DNA of 64,000 nucleotides from Shimia sp047124445 (GCF_047124445.1 NZ_CP138921.1:1922001-1986000); one strand, 5' to 3'. Positions 34,279 to 43,493 are shown, counted from the stretch's first letter. Notes: generated by a model not told the origin, from the letters alone. Translations and numbers: made by a program.

Positions 34279-34344
34279 GGGGCGAGCTTCAAAGCTCGCC
34301 CCAACTCTATTAAGCCCCGCCCAGTCAGGTCGCTGCGCGGGGCT
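34279..34344 (+). other. Tandem stem-loops between binding-protein and permease genes
   Basis: GGGGCGAGCT and AGCTCGCCCC (34279-34288, 34293-34302, loop TCAA) form one stem, and AGCCCCGC with GCGGGGCT (34313-34320, 34337-34344) a second. Neither is followed by a T-run. Such hairpins commonly protect the upstream mRNA or attenuate read-through, giving more binding protein than permease. Confidence 0.7.
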
Positions 34345-34376
34345 AAACAACAAAAACGACGCACAAAGGCGCTTCC

Positions 34377-35384
34377 ATGCTGACCTTCACCATACGCCGT
34401 CTGATCCTTGCGATCCCGACGTTGCTCTTTATCTCACTTGTCATCTTCCTCCTGCTCGAGCTCGCGCCCGGCGACCCGATGGCACAAGTTCCCTTGACCG
34501 TTCCGCCAGAGGTCAAAGAAAAAATGCGCTTGGCCCTTGGCCTTGGCGAACCTGGCTACATCAGATTCTACAAATGGCTGGTCCAGTTTTTCTGGGTGGA
34601 ACCCCAGGTGCTGTTTGACCACATGTTTGGCACCACCTTCTCCGAAGGTAAGCTGCGCATCATCAGCTGGCAGCACCGCGGTCCAGTGATGGACGTGGTT
34701 GTAGAGCGCCTGCCACAGACCCTGTGGGTTGTGGGCATGTCCTACATCGTTGGCATCCTGATCGCCCTGCCCATCGGCATCTACTCTGCTTACAAGCAGT
34801 ATTCGATCTTCGATCAGGCCGGCACCTTCATCACCATGATCGGCTACTCCATTCCGCCGTTCTTTACCGGCCCGCTGGTGATTGTGATCTTCTCGGTGAA
34901 CCTCGGCTGGTTCCCCTTCATCTACGACACCACCCATGAGGTCGTGGATTGGGACAGCTTTGTGTATCAGCTGCGTCAGATGATCATGCCGGTGATGGTG
35001 CTTGCCTTGCAAACCACCGCCCAGATCAGCCGCTACATGCGGGCTTCCATGTTGGACAACCTCAACCAGGACTACGTGCGCACCGCGCGCGCCAAGGGCC
35101 TGAGCGAGCGCGTGGTTGTGATGGTACACGTCCTGCGTAACTCGATGATCCCGGTTGTCACCGTGATTGCTCTGGGTCTGCCGGCCATCTTTGGCGGCGC
35201 GATCATCACCGAGCAGGTGTTCTCCGTGAACGGCATCGGTGCCCAGCTGATCGGGGCCATTCAGGCCAATGACCTGCCCACCGTGCAGACGCTGACCTTT
35301 ATGTTCGCCTTCCTGATCGTCTTCTTCAACCTAATCGCAGACGTGCTCTACGGCATTCTTGATCCGAGGATCCGCTATGACTGA
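34377..35384 (+). CDS. Peptide ABC transporter permease, DppB type
   Basis: A 335-residue inner-membrane protein. It has the N-terminal RRLILAIPTLLFISLVIFLL helix, LELAPGDP and the cytoplasmic motif YVRTARAKGLSERVV of the DppB/OppB class. It overlaps the next permease gene by 8 bases. It pairs with DppC-type and double-ATPase proteins. Confidence 0.94.
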   Translation: MLTFTIRRLILAIPTLLFISLVIFLLLELAPGDPMAQVPLTVPPEVKEKMRLALGLGEPGYIRFYKWLVQFFWVEPQVLFDHMFGTTFSEGKLRIISWQHRGPVMDVVVERLPQTLWVVGMSYIVGILIALPIGIYSAYKQYSIFDQAGTFITMIGYSIPPFFTGPLVIVIFSVNLGWFPFIYDTTHEVVDWDSFVYQLRQMIMPVMVLALQTTAQISRYMRASMLDNLNQDYVRTARAKGLSERVVVMVHVLRNSMIPVVTVIALGLPAIFGGAIITEQVFSVNGIGAQLIGAIQANDLPTVQTLTFMFAFLIVFFNLIADVLYGILDPRIRYD

Positions 35385-36288
35385 TACCACCAACACCGAG
35401 CCATCCACCCCACCACGCAGCCAGTGGTACGATGTGTGGCACCAGTTCAAAGCGCACAAAGGCGCTTTGCTCGGTGGCATCGTCTTCCTGGTCATTGTCT
35501 TCGGGGTCTTCATCGGTCCACTGCTGTGGCCCTATGACGCCACCTACATCGACATCCGCTCGCGCAACCAAGGTCCAAGCCTGGCGCACCCATTTGGCAC
35601 CGACCAACTGGGCCGTGACTTGCTGGCGCGGATGATGGCCGGGGGCCAGACCTCCATCGCAGTGGGCCTGACCGCCATGCTTCTGGCGCTGGGTCTGGGC
35701 AGCTTTGTCGGCATCATCGCCGGGTTCTTCAAGAAACTCGACGGCCCGCTGATGCGCCTGACCGACCTGTTCCTGGCACTGCCGATCCTGCCGCTGCTGC
35801 TGGTGATGATGATGCTCTTCCGCGAACCGCTGTCCGCGGCCGTGGGTCCAGAGCGTGGCATCTTCATCCTGATCGTGATCGCTATCGGCATCACCTCCTG
35901 GATGCCCACCGCGCGGATCGTACGTGGCGATGTGCTGGCGCTGAAAGAGCGTGAGTTTGTGCTGGCAGCCCGGTCCATCGGGACCTCCAACAAAAACATG
36001 ATCACACGTCACATCCTGCCCAACGTGCTGTCGCCCATCATGGTGTCGGCAACCCTGGGGATCGCCAACGCGATCATCACGGAATCGGCGCTGTCCTTCC
36101 TAGGCCTTGGCTTCCCGCCAGACTTCCCAACCTGGGGCCGCCTGCTGAATGACGCGGTGCAGTACCTGCAAGACTACCCAGAGCGTGTGTTCTGGCCCGG
36201 TCTGGCGATCTCTCTGACCGTGCTGTCGGTGAACTACCTCGGCGATGGTCTGCGTGACGCGCTCGACCCCCGCATCCGCGGACGGTAA
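35377..36288 (+). CDS. Peptide ABC transporter permease, DppC type
   Basis: A 303-residue inner-membrane protein. The start ATG at 35377 has GAGG 8 bases upstream and overlaps the preceding stop. HPFGTDQLGRDLLARMMAGG is the periplasmic DppC motif, and EFVLAARSIGTSNKNMI with HILPNVLSPI is the ATPase-contacting loop. It ends in LRDALDPRIRGR, typical of the family. A terminator follows 18 bases later. Confidence 0.94.
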   Translation: MTDTTNTEPSTPPRSQWYDVWHQFKAHKGALLGGIVFLVIVFGVFIGPLLWPYDATYIDIRSRNQGPSLAHPFGTDQLGRDLLARMMAGGQTSIAVGLTAMLLALGLGSFVGIIAGFFKKLDGPLMRLTDLFLALPILPLLLVMMMLFREPLSAAVGPERGIFILIVIAIGITSWMPTARIVRGDVLALKEREFVLAARSIGTSNKNMITRHILPNVLSPIMVSATLGIANAIITESALSFLGLGFPPDFPTWGRLLNDAVQYLQDYPERVFWPGLAISLTVLSVNYLGDGLRDALDPRIRGR

Positions 36289-36306
36289 GACACCCCACAA
36301 AGACAC

Positions 36307-36336
36307 AAAGGCCCGCCCTCTCCGGCGGGCCTTTTT
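36307..36336. terminator. Terminator between convergent units
   Basis: AAAGGCCCGCC and GGCGGGCCTTT form an 11-base-pair stem with loop CTCTCC, followed by T residues on the plus strand. It ends the permease operon and overlaps the 3' end of the convergent methyltransferase gene. Confidence 0.88.
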
Positions 36337-37084
36337 AGTTCTGGAACTGCAATCCTAGGATAATCTCAGGGCTACTGGCCTCGTCGAAGGCCTGCCCATC
36401 CCAGTCGCCACTCAGATGCCGAACACCCAGCCCGGCCTGCTGCGCCAGTGCCTCCAGCTGGTCCTTGGAACAAAACCGCAAACAACTCTCCGAGCGCTGC
36501 TCCGTGCCCTCTGGGTCAAACCGATAGGTCTCCACAAACCGAACCTGCCCGTCCCGCACCGATGTCACCTCATGGGTAACCTGCACAGAGCGCCTCTCTG
36601 TAAAGGCCACCGGCGGCCCCGCGTTCTCCGGGCACCACCGCTCCCAGGCCTTCACAGCCGGATTGCGGCTCTCGGCAAAAAACACCCCGTCCGGCGCAAG
36701 CCGTGCGACGACCTCCGCATAAAGCCGCGAAATGTCCTGATCGCTCAACAGACACTGAAACGCGTGCCCGGTCATAAAGATGAAATCAAACGGTCGAGAC
36801 TTGGGCACGACACAGCACCGCCCCACGTACCATTCGATCAAGTCCGCACCGGGTTTTTCCCGTGCAAATGCCACCATCCCAGGGGCCGGATCAACGGCAC
36901 AGACATCATGACCCCTTGCGGCCAACTCCAATGCAAACCGTCCTGTGCCACAGCCAATGTCCAAAACCCGCTGCGGCACGTTGGGCAGCTGCGACAGGTA
37001 GAAATCATAGTCCTCCCGCCCCGCGTTGAGCGCGTCATAGACCGCTATCAAGGCCGGATCTGAATACAAACTGTTCTCTGCCAT
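36335..37084 (-). CDS. SAM-dependent methyltransferase, class I
   Basis: A 249-residue Rossmann-fold methyltransferase. Motif I is VLDIGCGTGRFALELAARG, the acidic end of beta-2 is CAVDPAPGM and motif post-I is FDFIFMTGHAFQ. The start at 37084 (MAENSLYSDP) is preferred to one four codons upstream. The substrate cannot be told from the sequence. It is monocistronic and convergent with the peptide permeases. Confidence 0.82.
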   Translation of the reverse strand: MAENSLYSDPALIAVYDALNAGREDYDFYLSQLPNVPQRVLDIGCGTGRFALELAARGHDVCAVDPAPGMVAFAREKPGADLIEWYVGRCCVVPKSRPFDFIFMTGHAFQCLLSDQDISRLYAEVVARLAPDGVFFAESRNPAVKAWERWCPENAGPPVAFTERRSVQVTHEVTSVRDGQVRFVETYRFDPEGTEQRSESCLRFCSKDQLEALAQQAGLGVRHLSGDWDGQAFDEASSPEIILGLQFQN

Positions 37085-37219
37085 CACTACCCTCACACAT
37101 GTCGCCTGAGCTTAAGCCTGCCCTAAGGTCAACTTCCAGTCACGCATTCCTGACCAGCTTTCTGAAATACACGCCCGATTTTCGGCTGCAGCGCTGTTTG
37201 TCGCTGCTAGGGTGCCGTT

Positions 37220-38293
37220 ATGATGTTTGATTTGCCCAACCACGACGCACTCTACAAAGCCCTGCTCGCGCGCGACCCAGCATATGACGGACGCGCTTAT
37301 GTCTGCGTTTCCTCCACGGGTGTCTTCTGCCGCCTGACCTGCCCTGCCCGCAAACCCAAATCAGAAAACTGCTCCTTCTTCGCCTCTATCGGCGAATGCA
37401 TTGAAGCCGGCTACCGCGCCTGCAAGCGCTGTCACCCTATGGCTCCCGCCGCCGAAGCGGACCCCGCGATCGCCGCACTTCTGGCCGCGCTGGACGAGCG
37501 CCCTGACATCCGCTGGTCCGAGCGCCACATCGCCCAAATGGGTTTTGACCTTTCCACCGTGCGCCGGTCGTTCAAACGGCAGTTTGGCATGACCTTTTTG
37601 GAAATGGCCCGCCAACGCCGCCTGCGCGAGGGGTTCGAAGTCCTCAGCCAGGGCGACAAGGTCATCGACGCGCAACACAGTGCCAGCTTTGACAGCCCCT
37701 CCGCCTTCCGTGCGGCCTTTGCCCGCCTCTTGGGCTGCGCCCCGGCTGATCTGCGTAAGGGCGGTTTGCTGCGCGCGGATTGGATCACCTCGCCACTCGG
37801 AGATCTGATCGCCGTCTCCAGCGCATCGCATCTGCATCTGCTGGAGTTTGTCGAACGCAAAGCCCTGCCCCGCGAACTGTCCCGCCTGCGCGCGTTTGCC
37901 AAAGGCGACCTTGGCCTCGGCCGCTACGCTCCCTCCGATCAGGTCGAGGCGGAACTAACCGCCTTCTTCGCAGGTCATAATGCAAGCTTTGAGACACCCC
38001 TCGCCTTCCACGGATCGGCCTTCACCAAAGAAGTCTGGCACGCTCTCTGTGACATCCCGGCCGGGGAAACCCGCACATATTCGGAACTTGCCAGAACCAT
38101 TGGCCGCCCCTCGGCCACCCGCGCTGTGGCCCGCGCGAACGGCGCCAACCAGATTGCCCTGCTGGTGCCCTGCCACCGTGTGCTTGGCGCAGACGGTGCG
38201 CTCACCGGCTACGGCGGCGGCCTGTGGCGCAAACAGAAACTCATCGAAATCGAACGCCAATACCAAAAAGGACACGCCCATGACCCAAGCTGA
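37220..38293 (+). CDS. ada: Bifunctional DNA repair methyltransferase and regulator Ada
   Basis: A 357-residue protein with three parts. The N-terminal zinc domain has Cys in VFCRLTCPARKPKSENC and the CKRCHP pair, and repairs methylphosphotriesters. An AraC-type helix-turn-helix region (about 90-175) activates transcription. The C-terminal domain has the active-site PCHRV, accepting methyl from O6-methylguanine. The gene overlaps the next one by 14 bases. Confidence 0.95.
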   Translation: MMFDLPNHDALYKALLARDPAYDGRAYVCVSSTGVFCRLTCPARKPKSENCSFFASIGECIEAGYRACKRCHPMAPAAEADPAIAALLAALDERPDIRWSERHIAQMGFDLSTVRRSFKRQFGMTFLEMARQRRLREGFEVLSQGDKVIDAQHSASFDSPSAFRAAFARLLGCAPADLRKGGLLRADWITSPLGDLIAVSSASHLHLLEFVERKALPRELSRLRAFAKGDLGLGRYAPSDQVEAELTAFFAGHNASFETPLAFHGSAFTKEVWHALCDIPAGETRTYSELARTIGRPSATRAVARANGANQIALLVPCHRVLGADGALTGYGGGLWRKQKLIEIERQYQKGHAHDPS

Positions 38294-39041
38294 TCGCGCC
38301 CGCGCCTTTGCTGCGCTGCACCAACCCGGCACGCCCCTTGTGCTCTACAACTGCTGGGACGCTGGCAGCGGCACAGCTATTGCCAAAGGCGGCGCCCCTG
38401 CGCTGGCCACCGGCAGTTGGTCGGTGGCCGCCGCCCAAGGCTATGCGGATGGTGAAGCCCTGCCGCTGGACACCCTCCTGCACATCGCCAGCCGCATCAC
38501 CGCAACCTCCGACGTGCCGGTCTCACTCGACTTTGAGGGCGGCTACGCCGTTGATACCGATGCGCTGCGCAAGAACATCGCCGCCGTACTGGCCGCAGGC
38601 ATCATTGGCATCAACTTTGAGGACCGCGTGGTGCAAGGTGAAGGGCTGCACGACATCGACACACAAACCGCGCGCATCGCCGCTATTCGTGCTGAAGCTG
38701 ACACCCATGACGTGCCGCTCTACATCAACGCCCGCACCGATCTGTTTTTGCAGTCCAATCCAGAGGATCACGAGCTACACGTCGACGCTGCCATCTCCCG
38801 TGGCAAAGCCTATGCCGAGGCCGGTGCCAGCGGCTTCTTCATCCCCGGCCTGTCTGATCCAGAAATGATCCGCGCCATCTGTGCAGCTGTCTCCTTGCCG
38901 GTGAACGCCATGTGCCTGGATGTCACCGCCGACGTGGCCCCGTTGGCGTCAACAGGCGTGGCCCGCATCAGCTTTGGCCCTGCCCCCTACCGCGCCGCCA
39001 TGAAGGCTCTGACACAGCAGGCAGAGCGCCTCTATCGCTAA
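38280..39041 (+). CDS. Isocitrate lyase/phosphoenolpyruvate mutase superfamily protein
   Basis: A 253-residue TIM barrel. The opening TPLVLYNCWDAGSGTAIAKGG with VSLDFEGGY and INFEDRVV are typical of the PEP mutase/2-methylisocitrate lyase superfamily, in which Asp and Glu bind magnesium. The catalytic KKCGH-like loop of isocitrate lyase is not seen, so a carboxyvinyl-phosphonate or oxaloacetate-type activity is possible. AAGGA precedes the ATG; the gene is translationally coupled to ada. Confidence 0.8.
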   Translation: MTQADRARAFAALHQPGTPLVLYNCWDAGSGTAIAKGGAPALATGSWSVAAAQGYADGEALPLDTLLHIASRITATSDVPVSLDFEGGYAVDTDALRKNIAAVLAAGIIGINFEDRVVQGEGLHDIDTQTARIAAIRAEADTHDVPLYINARTDLFLQSNPEDHELHVDAAISRGKAYAEAGASGFFIPGLSDPEMIRAICAAVSLPVNAMCLDVTADVAPLASTGVARISFGPAPYRAAMKALTQQAERLYR

Positions 39042-39046
39042 GGGTA

Positions 39047-39892
39047 TCAGAGCCCGCTGAACCAAGCCCAGCTGTCGGCGGCAATCTGGTCGCCGATGTC
39101 ATAAAACCAGTGAGTGTGTTGTGGGATGATGATCAGATCATTGGCCACACCCCGCTGCGCCATCTCTTCGCCGGTAGCACGAATGTCGTCCATCTCAAAC
39201 GCGCTCTCATGCTGTCCGACATAGGCTCGATAGGGTTTGGGCTCCTGCGGCGCAATCTGGTGACTGGCCGGCAAAAAGCCCCCATGCAGAGCTGCTGCAC
39301 GCCAGGGACCTTTGGTTTTGTTGATCAAGGCATGGGCATAGACCGCCCCCGCCGAATGACCAAAGAGATAGACCTGCTCCCGATCAATCTGGTGTTTCTC
39401 GTGCAACTGGTCGATCATCTTCTCCAGAACATAGGGGGAAGGCGCCTCATACGGCCAGTTCCCGCTTGGCGAGGTCGGCGCAAGCAGCGCAAAGCCGTTG
39501 TCACGCGCGGTCTCATACCACATCTCGACCATCGACAGACCGCTTCGATCCCGCCCGTGAAACAACACCACCAGCGGCACAGGCCGCGCCACCTGCGGCC
39601 CGACATAATGCCAGGTCACCGGCGTGATCCCGTCCAGCGTGCTATCTGACGGCACGATCTCTGTGATCCGCTCGGACGGTTCGTAGTGGAACTCTTTCAG
39701 GTGTCGCACATGGAACTGCGTGGCGCTTTCCATCACAAAGGTGGCAGGCACCGGCGTCTCTGTTGCCACGGGCATCATGGCCGCGGCATTGCGGGACTTG
39801 GTATCTTGCGCGGTCCAGACAAACAGCCCGGCACCGGCGCAGCCCACCACAGCCAGAAACAAAACAATCACCCGTACCACGTCGCACCTCAC
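39047..39892 (-). CDS. Secreted or membrane-anchored alpha/beta hydrolase
   Basis: An alpha/beta hydrolase of about 281 residues with one N-terminal hydrophobic segment (VIVLFLAVVGCAGAGLFV). The oxyanion region is VVLFHGRDRSG, the nucleophile elbow is LFGHSAGAVYA (Ser) and the late histidine is in PQHTHWF. It resembles the polyhydroxybutyrate-depolymerase/acetylxylan-esterase type. The frame opens at 39997, inside the rpsA terminator, so the start must be later; the GTG at 39892 is my choice and is uncertain. Substrate unknown. Confidence 0.72.
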   Translation of the reverse strand: MRCDVVRVIVLFLAVVGCAGAGLFVWTAQDTKSRNAAAMMPVATETPVPATFVMESATQFHVRHLKEFHYEPSERITEIVPSDSTLDGITPVTWHYVGPQVARPVPLVVLFHGRDRSGLSMVEMWYETARDNGFALLAPTSPSGNWPYEAPSPYVLEKMIDQLHEKHQIDREQVYLFGHSAGAVYAHALINKTKGPWRAAALHGGFLPASHQIAPQEPKPYRAYVGQHESAFEMDDIRATGEEMAQRGVANDLIIIPQHTHWFYDIGDQIAADSWAWFSGL

Positions 39893-39960
39893 CTGATGTT
39901 GTTGCGTGAGCTTAGCGTCACAAAGCTTTGCGGCATTCCTTGGGCGCAACACAGGCGCGC

Positions 39961-39991
39961 AAAAGAAAACCCCGCCATCTCTGGCGGGGTT
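39961..39991 (-). terminator. Terminator after rpsA
   Basis: On the minus strand AACCCCGCC and GGCGGGGTT form a 9-base-pair stem with a 6-base loop, followed by TTCTTTT. It ends the rpsA transcript. Confidence 0.9.
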
Positions 39992-40022
39992 CTCCAATTC
40001 TTAAACGAAAGATCGAGGGATC

Positions 40023-41702
40023 TTACTCGTCGCCGGACTTCAGCGCTGCGCCAAGGATATCGCCGAGGGATGCACCGGAGTCGGAAGAACCGTACTGTTC
40101 CACGGCTTCTTTCTCTTCTGCGATCTCGCGTGCCTTGATCGACAGACCCAGACGACGGGTCTTGCTGTCGATGTTGGTGACGCGCACGTCGATCTTGTCG
40201 CCGGTGGAGAAACGCTCTGGGCGCTGCTCTGCACGGTCGCGGGACAGGTCGGAGCGGCGGATGAAGGACTTCATGCCTTCGTATTCCACTTCGATGCCAC
40301 CGTCTTCGATTGCGGTCACTTCTACGGTCACGATGGAGCCGCGCTTCACGCCGCCCACTGCGTCCGCGAACTTGTCGCCGCCGAGTGCTTTAATGGACAG
40401 GGAGATACGCTCTTTTTCAACGTCCACTTCGGAGACAACGGCCGAAACCATGTCGCCTTTGCGGTAGTTCTGGATCGCATCTTCGCCACGCTCGTCCCAA
40501 GACAGGTCGGAGAGGTGAACCATACCGTCGATCTCGCCTGGCAGGCCGATGAACAGACCGAATTCGGTGATGTTCTTGACTTCGCCTTCGACCTCGGTGC
40601 CCTCTGGGTGAGTTTCCGCGAAAACTTCCCATGGGTTGCGCATGGTCTGCTTGAGACCAAGGGAAACACGACGCTTGGAGCCGTCGATTTCCAGCACCAT
40701 GACGTCCACTTCCTGAGAGGTGGAAACGATCTTGCCTGGGTGTACGTTTTTCTTGGTCCAGGACATCTCGGAGACGTGAACCAGACCTTCAACACCTGGC
40801 TCCAGCTCAACAAAGGCACCGTAATCGGTGATGTTGGTCACGCGGCCTTTGTGTACGGAGGACAGTGGGTACTTCGCAGCAACCAGATCCCATGGATCTT
40901 CCTGCAGCTGCTTCATGCCCAGGCTGATGCGGTGGGTTTCTTTGTTGATCTTGATCACCTGAACCTTCACGGTCTCGCCGATGGTCAGGATCTCAGATGG
41001 GTGGTTCACACGGCGCCATGCCATGTCGGTGACGTGCAGCAGGCCGTCAACGCCGCCGAGGTCAACAAATGCACCGTATTCGGTGATGTTCTTGACCACA
41101 CCGTCGACTGCCTGACCTTCGGACAGATTGCCGATGACTTCTGCGCGCTGCTCGGCGCGGGACTCTTCGAGGATCGCACGACGGGAGACAACGATGTTGC
41201 CACGACGACGGTCCATCTTCAGGATCTGGAACGGCTGCTTCAGACCCATCAGTGGGCCTGCGTCACGCACTGGACGTACGTCAACCTGGGAACCTGGCAG
41301 GAAGGCCACGGCGCCGCCGAGGTCAACGGTGAAGCCACCTTTAACGCGGCCGAAGATCGCGCCTTCAACGCGTGCATCGTCTGCGTATGCTTTTTCGAGG
41401 CGATCCCACGCTTCTTCGCGGCGCGCCATCTCACGGGAGATAACAGCTTCGCCACGGGCGTTTTCTGCCGCGCGCAGGTAAACTTCCACTTCGTCGCCAA
41501 CGGCGATTTCAGGAGCTTCACCTGGGTTTGCGAATTCTTTCAGTTCAACGCGGCCTTCCATTTTGTAGCCTACGTCGATGATGGCTTGGCCCGCTTCAAT
41601 TGCGATGACTTTGCCTTTGACAACCGAACCCTCGTTCGGTGTGTCCATTTCGAAGCTTTCGTTAAGGAGGGCTTCGAATTCCTCCATGGTTGCGTTAGCC
41701 AT
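40023..41702 (-). CDS. rpsA: 30S ribosomal protein S1
   Basis: A 559-residue RNA-binding ribosomal protein with six S1 domains, recognisable by repeats of VKGKVxxIxxxGAFVDLxxGVEGLVHxSEMSW type (for example around DYGAFVELEPGVEG and EFGLFIGLPGEIDG). It recruits mRNA to the small subunit. Codon use is strongly biased, as for highly expressed genes. cmk and aroA lie upstream, the conserved aroA-cmk-rpsA order, but a nitroreductase/HxlR pair and a DUF6525-type gene interrupt it. ihfB, the common next gene, is absent. Confidence 0.98.
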   Translation of the reverse strand: MANATMEEFEALLNESFEMDTPNEGSVVKGKVIAIEAGQAIIDVGYKMEGRVELKEFANPGEAPEIAVGDEVEVYLRAAENARGEAVISREMARREEAWDRLEKAYADDARVEGAIFGRVKGGFTVDLGGAVAFLPGSQVDVRPVRDAGPLMGLKQPFQILKMDRRRGNIVVSRRAILEESRAEQRAEVIGNLSEGQAVDGVVKNITEYGAFVDLGGVDGLLHVTDMAWRRVNHPSEILTIGETVKVQVIKINKETHRISLGMKQLQEDPWDLVAAKYPLSSVHKGRVTNITDYGAFVELEPGVEGLVHVSEMSWTKKNVHPGKIVSTSQEVDVMVLEIDGSKRRVSLGLKQTMRNPWEVFAETHPEGTEVEGEVKNITEFGLFIGLPGEIDGMVHLSDLSWDERGEDAIQNYRKGDMVSAVVSEVDVEKERISLSIKALGGDKFADAVGGVKRGSIVTVEVTAIEDGGIEVEYEGMKSFIRRSDLSRDRAEQRPERFSTGDKIDVRVTNIDSKTRRLGLSIKAREIAEEKEAVEQYGSSDSGASLGDILGAALKSGDE

Positions 41703-41923
41703 GCGGCGTCATTTCCTTTATCAAACGTTTTTTCTGGCCGTGCGGTTGTCTCCGCCGGTCTTGGTTAGCGCCTGCCATTCTGGCAGATCGATTTGGTCTT
41801 TGACGCGCCAAACAACTGGAAAAACACACAAAAAACAAAGAGGGCCGGCGTTTCCGACCCTGCTCGTCCCGTTGTTTTATGGCATTTGCGCCTTATAGAC
41901 AGGGGCGATATAGCCCTAAACCC

Positions 41924-42211
41924 CTAGTTCGGCAAGCCGATTCCCTGCATCAAACCATCCCGGCGCAACGTCGCCTCCTCCACGGCATCCAATCGCTCAA
42001 GTGCAGCCTTGGGATCCTTCGCGCCCCCTGCTTTGCGCCATATCCCGCGCGCCGAGGCAGGGCTCCAAGGCAACGCTGCCGTGTGCAGCCACTGGCGCAG
42101 CTCTGGCGGCAACGCGTCATAAGCTTGCATGACATTGCCCTGCCTGCGTCGCCCACGCAGATTGCTTTTGGTATTCCGTCCCATGGGTCCGCTCATATCC
42201 GACAGATTCAT
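41924..42211 (-). CDS. Small basic protein, DUF6525-like
   Basis: A 95-residue protein. The N-terminal part is basic (GRNTKSNLRGRRRQGNVMQ), followed by YDALPPELRQWLHTAALPWSP and a helical C-terminus. I recall this layout from a small roseobacter family of unknown function, DUF6525. The ATG at 42211 lies just after an AT-rich possible -10 region and lacks a clear ribosome binding site, so a start at 42196 or 42184 is possible. It may bind nucleic acid. Confidence 0.62.
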   Translation of the reverse strand: MNLSDMSGPMGRNTKSNLRGRRRQGNVMQAYDALPPELRQWLHTAALPWSPASARGIWRKAGGAKDPKAALERLDAVEEATLRRDGLMQGIGLPN

Positions 42212-42263
42212 TTAGTTATGTTATTACATTTCTGTCGCAGCGGTTTTCAACCCCAACAAAGAC

Positions 42264-42292
42264 ACAAAAGGCGCCCCATTTCGGGGCGCCTT
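42264..42292 (-). terminator. Terminator after the nitroreductase gene
   Basis: On the minus strand AAGGCGCCCC and GGGGCGCCTT form a 10-base-pair stem with loop GAAAT, followed by TTGT. Confidence 0.88.
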
Positions 42293-42318
42293 CCAATACT
42301 GATCTCGTCCAGAGGACC

Positions 42319-42954
42319 TTAGCTGATCTCTTTCACCAGTGTCTCACGCGACTTGCGCACCTTCGCCATGGGTAGCAGCCAGTCCGCGCCTTCCTGGCGG
42401 TAGCCCAGCGGCAACAGCGTCACGGATTTCAGGCCCAACTCTTTCAGCCCCATGATCTCATCCACTGCGTCCGGATCAAACCCTTCCATCGGGCAGGTGT
42501 CCACGCCCAGTTCCGCCGCTGCCAGCATGGCAAAGCCCAGCGCGATATAGGCCTGACGCGCCGCGTGGTCATGGTTCACGGTCTCATCGCGCGGCAGATA
42601 CACGTTTTTGAGGTTCTCGTAATACTGCGACAGCATTTCGTTTGCGCCACGCAGCTCTTCCATATGCGCGCGCACCGCATCAATGCGCTCCGCCGAATAG
42701 TTGTCCCAGGCCGCAAATACCAGAAGATGGCTGCCTTCGGTGATCTGGCTCTGATCCCAGCCCACCTTGCGGATCTTTTCCCGCATCTCGTCATTGGTGA
42801 TCACAAATACCTCAAACGGCTGCGTGCCACTGGAGGTCGGCGCCATGCGGATCGCTTCCAAGATCGCCTCCACCTTCTCTTCCGGAACCGCTTTGGCCGG
42901 ATCCATTTTCTTGGTGGCATAGCGCCAATTCATCAGGTCTTTCAGGCTTGTCAT
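42319..42954 (-). CDS. Nitroreductase-family NAD(P)H oxidoreductase
   Basis: A 211-residue FMN enzyme of the NfsB type that reduces quinones or nitro compounds. MNWRYATKKMDP is the usual FMN-binding start (RxSxRxF-like region), and IRMAPTSSGTQPFEVFVI and MGLKELGLKSVTLLPLGYR are family segments. The start at 42954 is in frame and typical. It is divergent from an HxlR regulator, a pairing known for quinone or aldehyde stress detoxification. Confidence 0.88.
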   Translation of the reverse strand: MTSLKDLMNWRYATKKMDPAKAVPEEKVEAILEAIRMAPTSSGTQPFEVFVITNDEMREKIRKVGWDQSQITEGSHLLVFAAWDNYSAERIDAVRAHMEELRGANEMLSQYYENLKNVYLPRDETVNHDHAARQAYIALGFAMLAAAELGVDTCPMEGFDPDAVDEIMGLKELGLKSVTLLPLGYRQEGADWLLPMAKVRKSRETLVKEIS

Positions 42955-43004
42955 TCTCACATGATCCTTCTTGCGGGCCGGTACCAAACACCGGAACCGA
43001 GGGT

Positions 43005-43021
43005 GGTATACTTTCGATACC
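43005..43021. promoter_or_regulatory. Candidate HxlR operator
   Basis: GGTAT-ACTTTCG-ATACC is a 5-base inverted repeat with a 7-base spacer in the divergent gap between the nitroreductase and the HxlR gene. Its shape is close to the paired GTAT/ATAC half-sites of HxlR regulators. The dyad is seen; the regulator link is inferred. Confidence 0.45.
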
Positions 43022-43095
43022 CGCGATATAAGTGGCACTGGAAATCGCCACAAGAAGGCACATATTTGAGACCCGGTTACACGAGAGGAACCGCC

Positions 43096-43482
43096 ATGTC
43101 TGAAAAGTCAGCCCACCAGGGCTGCCCGCAATGCTCGCGCATCAACGAGGTTCTGGGCCGCGTTGGCGACCGCTGGTCGGTCCTGATCGTGCTGTCACTG
43201 GCACAATACAAAGTGCTGCGGTTCAATGAACTCAAACGCCATCTGGGCATCTCCCAGCGCATGTTGTCCTTGAAACTGCGCGAGCTGGAACGCGACGGGC
43301 TGGTCAACCGCACCTACCACCCAACGATCCCACCGAAAGTGGAATACGCGCTCACCGACCTTGGCTATTCTTTCTATGAGCCGGTGAAGACGCTTGGCAC
43401 ATGGGCCTTGGACAACCTGCCCAATATCGACGAAGCCCGCGCAGAATTTGACCTGCAGGCGGACGAAAAGAAGTCCGCCTGA
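43096..43482 (+). CDS. HxlR-type winged-helix regulator
   Basis: A 128-residue DNA-binding protein. CPQCSRINEVLGRVGDRWSVLIVLSL is the HxlR opening, and LKRHLGISQRMLSLKLRELERDGLVNR is the recognition helix and wing. Cys10 and Cys13 are placed like the redox-sensing cysteines of YodB/HypR proteins, so thiol sensing is possible. AGAGGA lies 7 bases before ATG. It probably controls the divergent nitroreductase gene. Confidence 0.9.
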   Translation: MSEKSAHQGCPQCSRINEVLGRVGDRWSVLIVLSLAQYKVLRFNELKRHLGISQRMLSLKLRELERDGLVNRTYHPTIPPKVEYALTDLGYSFYEPVKTLGTWALDNLPNIDEARAEFDLQADEKKSA

Positions 43483-43493
43483 TCAAGCCTGGC

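Noticed and set aside
39893..39997. Upstream part of the hydrolase frame
   Set aside because: It would begin inside the rpsA terminator hairpin, and the peptide there is not signal-like; the start was moved downstream.
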